This document shows, in pieces, positions 7,788 through 12,780 of a stretch of 17,681 nt of DNA. The DNA is from CBDIHP01 sp965279195. Its GTDB lineage: Bacteria > Planctomycetota > Planctomycetia > Isosphaerales > Isosphaeraceae. How positions within the stretch are numbered: the first letter of the stretch is position 1; every line of letters starts with the position of its first letter. The DNA lies in NCBI GenBank assembly GCA_965279195.1, contig CBDIHP010000016.1, positions 1 through 17,681 on the forward strand, written 5' to 3'. Under the pieces are notes generated by a model. The model saw only the letters and a program-made list of their open reading frames with translations. It did no database searches and was not told the DNA's origin. The translations under genes were made by a program, and so were the position numbers.

Positions 7788-7860
7788 TGTCCCCGCCAGG
7801 AATCGAACCTGGTCTACGACCTTCGCAAGGTCGCGTGTGAATTTGGCACACTCCGGAGAC
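7788..7860 (-). tRNA. tRNA-Arg (GCG), D-loop without GG
   Basis: A 73-nt cloverleaf. Acceptor GTCTCCG/CGGGGAC (one G-U), anticodon stem CGACC/GGTCG with loop TTGCGAA (U33, anticodon GCG, reading CGC/CGU), T-arm CCAGG/CCTGG, discriminator A. The D-stem GTGT/ACAC is perfect, but the loop GCCAAATTC lacks the conserved G18-G19 that contacts the T-loop, and positions 8-9 are GA instead of TA. Most bacteria read CGC/CGU with an ACG anticodon converted to inosine, so GCG is itself unusual. Confidence 0.75.
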
Positions 7861-7862
7861 CC

Positions 7863-7988
7863 GTAGGGTGTGGTGCCACGCGCGAGGCGAGGCTCCGCAC
7901 CGACGAGAGCGGTTGCGGCAACATGGACGGTGATCGCGACGGTGGCGGTCGGTGCGGAGGCCGCGAGGACGCGGCCACCACACCCTAC
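7863..7988. repeat. 126-bp nested palindrome, possible structured RNA
   Basis: Outer arms GTAGGGTGTGGTG (7863-7875) and CACCACACCCTAC (7976-7988) are perfectly complementary over 13 bp. Inner arms CTCCGCACCGAC (7893-7904) and GTCGGTGCGGAG (7948-7959) pair over 12 bp. A small GTTGC/GCAAC hairpin sits in the central loop near 7912. The element starts 2 nt from the 5' end of tRNA-Arg(GCG) and ends 6 nt from the HNH stop codon. It could be a processing signal, a terminator, a small mobile palindrome or a non-coding RNA. Confidence 0.55.
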
Positions 7989-8542
7989 CTGGCTTCAGGC
8001 GAGTTGGAGCGCCCGATCCGGCTCAAGGAAGTGAGCCCAGGACGGGTTCTTCAAACCCCGCAGCGAGTACAACGGCCTCCACTCCGGCCGCGAGGGAGGT
8101 TTCTTCAACTTCATCCCCGCCTGGTCGGGCGTGCGGTCCGCCTTGCGGGCGTTGCAGGGCACGCAGGCGGCGACGCAGTTCTGCCAGCTCGTCGGGCCCC
8201 CCTGCGATCGGGGCATGACGTGGTCGACGGTGATGCGATCCACGCCGGGCTGGACGCCGCAGTACTGGCAGGTGAAATGGTCGCGCCTGGCGACGTTACG
8301 GCGGCTGAAGGCGACGGATCCCTTGGCAAAGCGGTCGTGATGCACGAGGCAGACGACCTCGGGCACCCGCACGCTCAGCCGGGCCGACCGGATCGCGGGC
8401 ATGCCCGGCTCCGAGGCCAGTTCGACCCACTGGTCCCAGTCGAAGAGCCGATATTCCGTCGGGTCCACCACGCGGGCGACGTCGTTCCAGAGGAGCACGA
8501 GCGCCCGGGAAACGGTGGTGACGTGGATCGGCTGCCAGTGCC

Positions 8543-8546
8543 TGTT
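8543..8546. repeat. Target-site duplication, left copy (TGT or TGTT)
   Basis: TGTT is repeated at 9793-9796, directly outside the other IS end. Whether the duplication is 3 or 4 bp is ambiguous because the IS end itself starts with T. Confidence 0.75.
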
Positions 8547-8611
8547 ATAGTGGACCCTGAAAACTGGACCACCGGTTAAGCTACTCCGGTGGCCCAGCAA
8601 AGGGGGGTGCG

Positions 8612-8902
8612 ATGGCAGGCAAGCGGAAGGTCCACACGGCGGCGTTCAAGGCCCAGGTCGCCCTCGCCGCACTCAAGGGGGACCGCACCATCAACGAGCT
8701 GGCCGGGCACTACGGCGTCCACCCGACGTTGATCCACGGCTGGAAGAAACAACTCCTGACCGGGGCGGAGGGCCTCTTCGGGAGCCCGGCCCAGGCGGCC
8801 TCGGCTGACGCCGAGGCCCGCCAGGCCGAGCTGTTCGAGCAGATCGGCCGGCTGAAGATGGAGCTGGAGTGGCTCAAAAAAAAAGCTGCCGTCTTCATGT
8901 GA
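8612..8902 (+). CDS. IS3-family transposase OrfA, 96 aa
   Basis: DNA-binding part of the transposase: an N-terminal helix-turn-helix (about residues 8-50, TAAFKAQVALAALKG, then NELAGHYGVHPTLIHGWK) and a leucine-zipper-like coiled coil at about 68-92 (LFEQIGRLKMELEWLKKK). The frame ends shortly after a run of nine A. The continuation of a complete transposase is found in another frame (see orfB). Confidence 0.9.
   Translation: MAGKRKVHTAAFKAQVALAALKGDRTINELAGHYGVHPTLIHGWKKQLLTGAEGLFGSPAQAASADAEARQAELFEQIGRLKMELEWLKKKAAVFM
8876..8885 (+). other. A9-G slippery run at the orfA/orfB junction
   Basis: Nine A followed by G. The OrfA frame reads AAA AAA AAA GCT and stops at 8900-8902. The OrfB frame is open through the run, so a one-base-shorter run (A8) would join LKKK directly to LPSSCEHKR of OrfB. 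The ordinary -1 frame of IS3 elements stops at 8917-8919, so simple -1 frameshifting does not work here. Transcript slippage, +1 frameshifting or a recent one-base insertion would each explain it. Confidence 0.6.
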
Positions 8903-8945
8903 GCACAAGCGGCCGCTGATCGAGCCCGGCCACCCGGCCCTGAGC

Positions 8946-9737
8946 GTGCGGCGGCAGTGCGAGCTGCTGGGGCTGAGCCGGTCGAGCCTCTACTACGAGC
9001 CCGCCGGTCAGGCGGCCGAGGACCTGAGGCTGATGCGGCTCATCGACGAGCAGTACACCGCCCGGCCGTTCTACGGCAGCCGGCGGATGACGGCCTGGCT
9101 GAAGGAACGAGGGGAGGAGGTGAACCGCAAGCGGGTGCAGCGACTGATGCGAGCGATGGGCCTGGAGGCGATCTACCCCAAGCCACGGCTGAGCCTGGCC
9201 GGGAAGGGCCATCGGATCTACCCGTACCTGCTCCGGGGCGTGACGGTAGGGAGGAGGGACCAGGTCTGGAGCACCGACATCACCTATGTGCCGATGGCCT
9301 CGGGGTTCATGTACCTGGCGGCGGTGATCGACTGGTTCAGCCGGTACGTGATCGCCTGGCGGCTGTCGAACACGCTCGACGGTTCGTTCTGCCTGGAGAT
9401 GCTCGAAGACGCCTTGAGGGGAGGGAAGCCGGAGATCTTCAACACCGACCAGGGGGTGCAGTTCACGGCGGTTGCGTTCACCGGGCGGCTGGAGTCGGCG
9501 GGGGTGGCGGTGAGCATGGACGGCCGTGGGCGGGCGCTGGATAACGTCTTCGTGGAACGCCTTTGGCGATCCGTCAAATACGAAGACATTTACATTCAAG
9601 GCTACGACACGGTGCCGGGGCTGCAGCGGGGCCTCGCAAGGTACTTCGCCTTCTACAACGACGAGCGGCCCCACCAGTCGCTCGAGTATCGGACCCCGGC
9701 GGCCGTCTATCGGGGCACGGGGGCCGAAAAGGGCTAA
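8946..9737 (+). CDS. IS3-family transposase OrfB (DDE integrase core), 263 aa from GTG
   Basis: Catalytic part of the transposase. An HTH_21-like start (about 25-80, RPFYGSRRMTAWL) is followed by an rve integrase core with D111 (WSTDITYVPM), D168 (FNTDQGVQF) and E204 (DNVFVERLWRSVKYE). The spacing of 35 residues between the second D and E is the IS3 signature. The C-terminus YNDERPHQSLEYRTPAAVY is typical. The GTG at 8946 may not be used: the frame is open back to the A9 run, where homologous sequence (KRPLIEPGHPALSV) continues, so it is normally made as a fusion with OrfA. Confidence 0.9.
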   Translation: MRRQCELLGLSRSSLYYEPAGQAAEDLRLMRLIDEQYTARPFYGSRRMTAWLKERGEEVNRKRVQRLMRAMGLEAIYPKPRLSLAGKGHRIYPYLLRGVTVGRRDQVWSTDITYVPMASGFMYLAAVIDWFSRYVIAWRLSNTLDGSFCLEMLEDALRGGKPEIFNTDQGVQFTAVAFTGRLESAGVAVSMDGRGRALDNVFVERLWRSVKYEDIYIQGYDTVPGLQRGLARYFAFYNDERPHQSLEYRTPAAVYRGTGAEKG

Positions 9738-9792
9738 CGAGAGAGTAGCGAAGAATCGTCGATTTTTGGTCTAGCCAATGGGGTCCACTTCA

Positions 9793-9796
9793 TGTT
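9793..9796. repeat. Target-site duplication, right copy
   Basis: TGTT, matching 8543-8546. It lies in codon 14 (AAC on the minus strand) of the HNH gene and marks the insertion point. Confidence 0.75.
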
Positions 9797-9865
9797 GAGC
9801 ACGAGCGACTGTCGCTGCAAGACCGGAGTGGACATCGGAAACGTCCTCACATCAAGAACACGGAG

Positions 9866-9938
9866 GGTATCCGGCGGGAGTCGAACCCGTCGCCTCGAGC
9901 TCCACAGGCTCGGGTGCTGCCGTTACACCACGGACACC
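9866..9938 (-). tRNA. tRNA-His (GTG)
   Basis: A 73-nt tRNA including the extra G-1, which pairs with C73, the hallmark of tRNA-His. Acceptor GTGTCCG/CGGATAC, anticodon stem CGAGC/GCTCG with loop CTGTGGA (GTG), T-arm ACGGG/CCCGC with one mismatch. Confidence 0.93.
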
Positions 9939-9987
9939 ATCGAAGCGGCGAGCCGGCGGGGAACGCCCCACGCCTCGCGGCCGCCAG

Positions 9988-10071
9988 CGGAAAGGGGGGG
10001 AGTCGAACCCCCAAGGCTCATCGCTCGACCGTTCTCCAAACGGTTGCCGTCGCCCGTCGGCTTGCCTTTCC
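9988..10071 (-). tRNA. tRNA-Ser (GGA)
   Basis: An 84-nt type II tRNA. Acceptor GGAAAGG/CCTTTCC, anticodon stem ACCGT/ACGGT with loop TTGGAGA (GGA), long variable arm of 15 nt, T-arm GGGGG/CCCCC, discriminator G as usual for Ser. Position 8 is C instead of T. Its variable and T arms are identical to those of tRNA-Ser(CGA) at 11192-11275. Confidence 0.92.
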
Positions 10072-10113
10072 GGATCAAAAACACCGCACATCCGCACACC
10101 TGCACAAGCACAA

Positions 10114-10186
10114 TGCCCCGACCAGGACTCGAACCTGGAACGACGCGTTCGAAGCGCGCCATGATCATCCATTTCACCATCGGGAC
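10114..10186 (-). tRNA. tRNA-Arg (TCG)
   Basis: A 73-nt tRNA. Acceptor GTCCCGA/TCGGGGC with one G-U, D-stem GTGA/TCAT with GG in the loop, anticodon stem GCGCG/CGCGT with loop CTTCGAA (anticodon TCG, reading CGA/CGG), T-arm CCAGG/CCTGG, discriminator A. Together with Arg(GCG) it gives a CGN decoding set that does not need inosine. Confidence 0.9.
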
Positions 10187-10191
10187 GACAG

Positions 10192-10279
10192 CGGAAGGCA
10201 AGGGATTCGAACCCTCACGTCCCATCGGGGACGCACTCCTTAGCAGAGAGGCCCGGCGAACCGTATCCGGCTACCTTCC
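10192..10279 (-). tRNA. tRNA-Ser (GCT)
   Basis: An 88-nt type II tRNA. Acceptor GGAAGGT/GCCTTCC, D-stem CCGG/CCGG, anticodon loop CTGCTAA (GCT), variable arm CGTCCC-CGAT-GGGACG as a perfect 6-bp hairpin, discriminator G. The anticodon stem is weak at its outer pair. It begins 5 nt from tRNA-Arg(TCG). Confidence 0.9.
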
Positions 10280-10296
10280 GTTTAGAAAAAACTGAG

Positions 10297-10367
10297 TGGA
10301 CCCACCGGGAATCGAACCCGGATCTCCGCCACGCCAGGGCGGTGTCGTCCCGTTGGACCATGAGCCC
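10297..10367 (-). tRNA. tRNA-Ala (GGC)
   Basis: A 71-nt tRNA. Acceptor GGGCTCA/TGGGTCC contains the G3-U70 wobble pair, the main alanine identity element. Anticodon stem CCGCC/GGCGG with loop CTGGCGT (GGC), discriminator A. Confidence 0.94.
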
Positions 10368-10386
10368 GTGAACAAACAAGTTTCAG

Positions 10387-10457
10387 TGGACAGCCGGGGA
10401 GTCGAACCCCGATCCCCGACGCGCGAGGTCGGTGTCATCCCGTTAGACCAGCCGCCC
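10387..10457 (-). tRNA. tRNA-Ala (CGC)
   Basis: A 71-nt tRNA. Acceptor GGGCGGC/GCTGTCC again keeps G3-U70. Anticodon stem CCGAC/GTCGG with loop CTCGCGC (CGC), discriminator A. Its D-arm is nearly identical to that of the neighbouring Ala(GGC), which suggests local duplication with a changed anticodon. Confidence 0.94.
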
Positions 10458-10482
10458 GGACTGTTGCAGACATGAGGAGCAG

Positions 10483-10556
10483 TGGCCGGGATGGGAGTCG
10501 AACCCACACGCATCAGGCTCTCGACCTGACGGCTTTGCCAGTTTGCCTACCCGGCC
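10483..10556 (-). tRNA. tRNA with Leu anticodon GAG, type I variable loop, C33
   Basis: A 74-nt tRNA. Acceptor GGCCGGG/CCCGGCC perfect, T8 A9, D-stem GGC/GCC with GG in the loop, anticodon stem TCAGG/CCTGA perfect, loop TCGAGAG, variable loop of only 5 nt, T-arm GTGGG/CCCAT, discriminator A. The anticodon reads as GAG (Leu CUC/CUU), but position 33 is C instead of U, and bacterial Leu tRNAs normally have a long variable arm. Which amino acid it carries is therefore uncertain. Confidence 0.78.
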
Positions 10557-10570
10557 ATCCAACGGGAGAA

Positions 10571-10639
10571 TTGCGGGTCTGGGAATCGAACCCAGCACTC
10601 CGAGTTTATGAGACTCGGCCGAGCGCCAGCCCCCCCGCA
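10571..10639 (-). tRNA. Short tRNA with CAT anticodon (Met- or Ile2-like)
   Basis: Only 69 nt. Acceptor TGCGGGG/ACCCGCA (U1-A72, G7-A66 unpaired), positions 8-9 GG, a three-pair D-stem GCT/GGC with a 7-nt loop, anticodon stem CGAGT/ACTCG with loop CTCATAA, T-arm CTGGG/CCCAG, discriminator A. It lacks the G-C triple in the anticodon stem and the unpaired 1-72 position of bacterial initiators, so it is not a normal initiator. An elongator Met, a lysidine-type Ile2 or a non-canonical tRNA are all possible. Confidence 0.7.
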
Positions 10640-10651
10640 ATGGGGTGAGAA

Positions 10652-10740
10652 TGGGTGGTGAAGGAGTCGAACCTCTCGCCGTCCGCCCCACAGAGCTTGG
10701 TCGGCAACGGCTTTACAGGCCGCCGTGGGGAGCACCACCC
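10652..10740 (-). tRNA. Aberrant tRNA-Tyr-like (GTA) with almost no D-arm
   Basis: 89 nt. Acceptor GGGTGGT/ACCACCC is perfect, and the anticodon stem GCGGC/GCCGT holds loop CTGTAAA (GTA). The T-loop TTCGACT has a weaker stem. Only 10 nt (GCTCCCCACG) separate acceptor and anticodon stems, where about 18-20 are normal, so no standard D-arm can form. The variable region is about 30 nt, closed by GCCG/CGGC, and contains GTGGGG, complementary to CCCCAC in the D region. Either a novel fold replaces the D-arm, or this is a rearranged tRNA. Confidence 0.6.
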
Positions 10741-10765
10741 GATTTGGGGAAAACCTGTCGGACCA

Positions 10766-10840
10766 TGACGCGGGTGGGACTCGAACCCACAGGACACCGG
10801 GGTTTGAGCCCGGCCGCTTGGCCGATTTGCGTACCGCGTC
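10766..10840 (-). tRNA. tRNA with Leu anticodon CAA, type I variable loop
   Basis: A 75-nt tRNA. Acceptor GACGCGG/CCGCGTC perfect, T8 A9, D-stem CGC/GCG with GG in the loop, anticodon stem CCGGG/CCCGG with loop CTCAAAC (CAA), variable loop 6 nt, T-arm GTGGG/CCCAC, discriminator A as in Leu. The absent long variable arm is unlike normal bacterial tRNA-Leu. Confidence 0.82.
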
Positions 10841-10855
10841 GTCTCACTCGAACAG

Positions 10856-10929
10856 TAGCCCGGGAGGGAGTCGAACCCTCAGACTCTCGCCTCTGAAGCG
10901 AGCGGCTTTGCCAGTTTGCCTACCGGGCC
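10856..10929 (-). tRNA. tRNA with Leu anticodon CAG, type I variable loop
   Basis: A 74-nt tRNA. Acceptor GGCCCGG/CCGGGCT (G1-U72), D-arm identical to that of the GAG tRNA at 10483-10556, anticodon stem CTCGC/GCGAG with loop TTCAGAG (U33, CAG), variable loop 5 nt, T-arm GAGGG/CCCTC, discriminator A. Same short-arm anomaly as the other two Leu-anticodon tRNAs. Confidence 0.82.
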
Positions 10930-10974
10930 GTCTTGCGGGACCGTCGAGGGATATCATCCCACCCTGACGATCCA

Positions 10975-11049
10975 TTCCGGGTGCACGAATCGAACGTGCG
11001 GCCTCCCGGGTCAGAACCAGGCGTCACTACCAGCAGCAACTGCCCCGGA
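10975..11049 (-). tRNA. tRNA-Gln (CTG)
   Basis: 75 nt. Acceptor TCCGGGG/ACCCGGA with U1-A72, which is typical of Gln, and an unpaired G7-A66. D-stem GTT/GAC with a 12-nt loop, anticodon stem CCTGG/CCGGG with loop TTCTGAC (CTG), T-arm GCACG/CGTGC. Flanking bases extend the acceptor pairing beyond position 1. Positions 8-9 are CA. Confidence 0.85.
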
Positions 11050-11096
11050 ATTGTTCTCGATCATTCATCTATCATGACACGTGCATTCGTCGAAGG

Positions 11097-11168
11097 TTCG
11101 GGGAGGAGGGCTCGAACCTCCATTTTCTGATTCAAAGTCAGGCGGCCTACCGATTGGCCGATCCCCGA
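11097..11168 (-). tRNA. tRNA-Gln (TTG)
   Basis: A 72-nt tRNA. Acceptor TCGGGGA/TCCCCGA perfect with U1-A72, D-stem GGCC/GGCC with GG in the loop, anticodon loop CTTTGAA (TTG), T-arm GGAGG/CCTCC, discriminator A. The outer anticodon-stem pair is a C-A mismatch. Confidence 0.9.
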
Positions 11169-11191
11169 ATCGGGCGGGCGTCACCCACCAG

Positions 11192-11275
11192 CGGAAGGAG
11201 GGGGAGTCGAACCCCCAAGGCTCATCGCTCGGCCGTGTTCGAGACGGCTGCCTTCGCCAGTTGGCTTGCCCTTCC
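11192..11275 (-). tRNA. tRNA-Ser (CGA)
   Basis: An 84-nt type II tRNA. Acceptor GGAAGGG/TCCTTCC, anticodon stem GCCGT/ACGGC with loop CTCGAAC (CGA), 15-nt variable arm and T-arm shared with Ser(GGA), discriminator G, C at position 8. Confidence 0.92.
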
Positions 11276-11410
11276 GAGATATTCAGCTTCGGCGCAAACT
11301 CCCGGCGATTGCGTTGCATTTGGGAACACCGACTGGGTTCGTCGGCCGGGAGGATTTATAGTACGGAATCCGATGATTCTTGATGCCGACGACCCGACCG
11401 CGAGCCGAGC

Positions 11411-12088
11411 ATGACGTCCCGACACCTCAGATACCTGGCGTTCGCCGTCCTGCTCTTACCTCGCCAGGCGGACGCCGGCCAGATCGTTCAGACGCAAAGC
11501 TACGGTCCTTCGCCCGTGAATGACGGTACGGCGTTGATGACTTTCAACAAGTATCAGGGGGCCGAGCAGCTCATCAGCGTCCAGGTCATCGTCCAGGGCG
11601 GGGTCACTGTGTCGGTGAACGGGATCAACGAATTCGGACTGCCGGGCACCATGACGGTCACGCTCGATTTGTTCGGCTTGCTGGGCAGTTCGGATACCCC
11701 CGCCATGATCGGCGAGTTCGACCTGATCAGCGGGCCGAAGGTCCTGGGGACGGGTCATTTCCTGGAACTCATCCTGGAATATCACTTCGGTCCATTCGCC
11801 GACACCGGGACTTCCGATCAGATCTTTACCGCGAGCGACGCCCTGGCGAGTTTCATCGGCACCGGCAGCTTCACCTACTCGGCCAACGCGGGCATCCGAG
11901 AGACGCACGACATCCCGCTGACGACCAAGCCCGCCATCGATGTGACCTCCCTCGGAGTGATGTCGATCATCTACAACACCCAGACCGCCGCCGCCGTGCC
12001 CGAACCCATGACGCTGGGCTCGCTACTGCTGGGCATCCTCGCTGGCGTATCGGGGTACCGTCGGATCCCTCGCAGTCGCTCAGCCTGA
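11411..12088 (+). CDS. PEP-CTERM surface protein (choice-of-anchor-E-like), 225 aa
   Basis: Exported protein with an N-terminal signal peptide (residues 1-22, LRYLAFAVLLL, ending ADA). A beta-rich body starts near MTFNKYQG (43-50), a pattern like the choice-of-anchor E domain. The C-terminal sorting signal is VPEP (196-199), then a hydrophobic helix (about 202-214) and basic YRRIPRSR. An exosortase would cut and anchor or release it. It is the only plus-strand host-type gene inside the tRNA array and splits it into two blocks. The start at 11411 lacks a strong ribosome binding site. Its signal differs from the VPEID type at the left of the window, so it may use another exosortase. Confidence 0.82.
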   Translation: MTSRHLRYLAFAVLLLPRQADAGQIVQTQSYGPSPVNDGTALMTFNKYQGAEQLISVQVIVQGGVTVSVNGINEFGLPGTMTVTLDLFGLLGSSDTPAMIGEFDLISGPKVLGTGHFLELILEYHFGPFADTGTSDQIFTASDALASFIGTGSFTYSANAGIRETHDIPLTTKPAIDVTSLGVMSIIYNTQTAAAVPEPMTLGSLLLGILAGVSGYRRIPRSRSA

Positions 12089-12117
12089 GCAATCTCCACG
12101 GCCTTTTCGGAGATTGC
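12089..12117. terminator. Hairpin between the PEP-CTERM gene and tRNA-Pro(TGG)
   Basis: GCAATCTCC and GGAGATTGC form a perfect 9-bp stem with an 11-nt loop containing TTTT, directly after the PEP-CTERM stop codon. There is no T-run after the stem on either strand. It is probably a transcription boundary between convergent units. Confidence 0.5.
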
Positions 12118-12159
12118 GGTGACGGTACTCCGGATCAGACGGATCACGGAGTTCCTCAG

Positions 12160-12233
12160 TCGAGGTGGCCGGATTCGAACCGGCGGTCTCCTGCTCCCAA
12201 GGCAGGCGGATTACCAGGCTTTCCTACACCTCG
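12160..12233 (-). tRNA. tRNA-Pro (TGG)
   Basis: A 74-nt tRNA. Acceptor CGAGGTG/CACCTCG with C1-G72 and discriminator A, both usual for bacterial Pro. T8 A9, anticodon stem CCTGC/GCAGG with loop CTTGGGA (TGG), T-arm GCCGG/CCGGC. Confidence 0.94.
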
Positions 12234-12242
12234 ATGCGAACA

Positions 12243-12313
12243 AGTGCCCAGCGGGAGTCGAACCCGCACATCCGCCATGGCAAGGCGGTAGGCTACCGCT
12301 ACATCATGGGCAC
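12243..12313 (-). tRNA. tRNA-Gly (GCC)
   Basis: A 71-nt tRNA. Acceptor GTGCCCA/TGGGCAC, anticodon stem CCGCC/GGCGG with loop TTGCCAT (GCC), T-arm GCGGG/CCCGC, discriminator T as usual for bacterial Gly. The D-stem is weak. Confidence 0.92.
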
Positions 12314-12344
12314 GAATCGAAGCATCCCGAATTGTCAAAGAGAG

Positions 12345-12416
12345 AGCATCGCGTGGGACTCGAACCCACGTCACCGCGTTGGAAGCGCGGGGTCCTCGCC
12401 GCTGGACGAGCGATGC
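12345..12416 (-). tRNA. tRNA-Gly (TCC)
   Basis: A 72-nt tRNA. Acceptor GCATCGC/GCGATGC, D-stem GTCC/GGAC, anticodon stem CCGCG/CGCGG with loop CTTCCAA (TCC), T-arm GTGGG/CCCAC, discriminator T. All helices are perfect. Confidence 0.94.
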
Positions 12417-12430
12417 AACGGGCAAGGCAG

Positions 12431-12503
12431 TGGGACCGGAGGGGCTCGAACCCTCACCTCCCTGGTTAAGAGCCAGGCATGCTGCCGCTAGCACTTCAGT
12501 CCC
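12431..12503 (-). tRNA. tRNA-Lys (CTT)
   Basis: A 73-nt tRNA. Acceptor GGGACTG/CGGTCCC, D-stem GTGC/GCAT, anticodon stem CCTGG/CCAGG with loop CTCTTAA (CTT), T-arm GAGGG/CCCTC, discriminator A. Position 8 is A instead of T. Confidence 0.92.
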
Positions 12504-12530
12504 GTGAAGAAGCGTCGTAATTGATCGCGA

Positions 12531-12602
12531 TGGGGCCGGAGGGATTCGAACCCTCACCGATCGGCTTAAAAGGCCGTCGTGCGACCGTTACACCACAGCC
12601 CC
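12531..12602 (-). tRNA. tRNA-Lys (TTT)
   Basis: A 72-nt tRNA. Acceptor GGGGCTG/CGGCCCC, D-stem GTG/CAC with GG in the loop, anticodon stem ACGGC/GCCGA (outer A-A unpaired) with loop CTTTTAA (TTT), T-arm GAGGG/CCCTC, discriminator A. Confidence 0.92.
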
Positions 12603-12672
12603 GTGGAAGGTCCCGAGGGGCCTTGCGTTTCAAACGGTTCATGAGATCACCTCTCGATTCCTAACAGGACGG

Positions 12673-12747
12673 TCAGGGCGGCCGGATTCGAACCGGCGAT
12701 CTCAAGCTCCCCGAGCTTGAGGATTGACCGGGCTTTCCCGCGCCCTG
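12673..12747 (-). tRNA. tRNA-Pro (GGG) with C33
   Basis: A 75-nt tRNA. Acceptor CAGGGCG/CGCCCTG keeps the Pro-type C1-G72, anticodon stem CAAGC/GCTTG is perfect, T-arm GCCGG/CCGGC, discriminator A. The loop TCGGGGA has C at position 33 instead of U. T32 and A38 can pair, extending the anticodon hairpin to 8 bp with a 5-nt loop. Confidence 0.88.
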
Positions 12748-12780
12748 AAGCAGGGGGCGTCGGCGCGTACCTTCGACGCA

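Larger units (their letters stand above)
8546..9792 (+). mobile_element. IS3-family insertion sequence, about 1247 bp
   Basis: It carries orfA and orfB of an IS3-type transposase and imperfect terminal inverted repeats: left end TATAGTGGACCC, right end reading inward TGAAGTGGACCC, then mismatches and a shared CT.GACCA block. A 3-4 bp direct repeat (TGT/TGTT) flanks it. It sits inside the HNH gene in the tRNA array, with its transposase genes opposite to the HNH and tRNA strand. The left terminus has TA instead of the usual TG, which may weaken that end. Confidence 0.88.
7995..9835 (-). pseudogene. HNH endonuclease gene split by an IS3-family insertion (intact form 196 aa)
   Basis: The 3' part (7995-8546) encodes an HNH nuclease with C106xxC109, D121-H122 (TVDHVMPRS), N136 and C141xxC144-N145. 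These are the two zinc-binding pairs and the catalytic core of the HNH_5-type group. The 5' part lies beyond the insertion sequence: ATG at 9835 with GAGGA upstream gives MSTPVLQRQSLVLN. Removing the IS and one copy of the duplicated target joins it in frame to RHWQPIHVTT, the expected N-terminus. As it stands, reading from 9835 enters the IS and stops at 9734-9736 after 33 codons. A frame starting at TTG 8600 inside the IS could still make most of the protein. The target and role are unknown. Confidence 0.85.

Noticed and set aside
7995..8600. HNH gene taken as an intact gene starting at TTG 8600
   Set aside because: The first residues come from the IS end. The true start at 9835 is found across the insertion and restores the family N-terminus.
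10571..10639. CAT tRNA as the initiator tRNA-fMet
   Set aside because: U1-A72 is paired and the three G-C pairs of the anticodon stem are missing.
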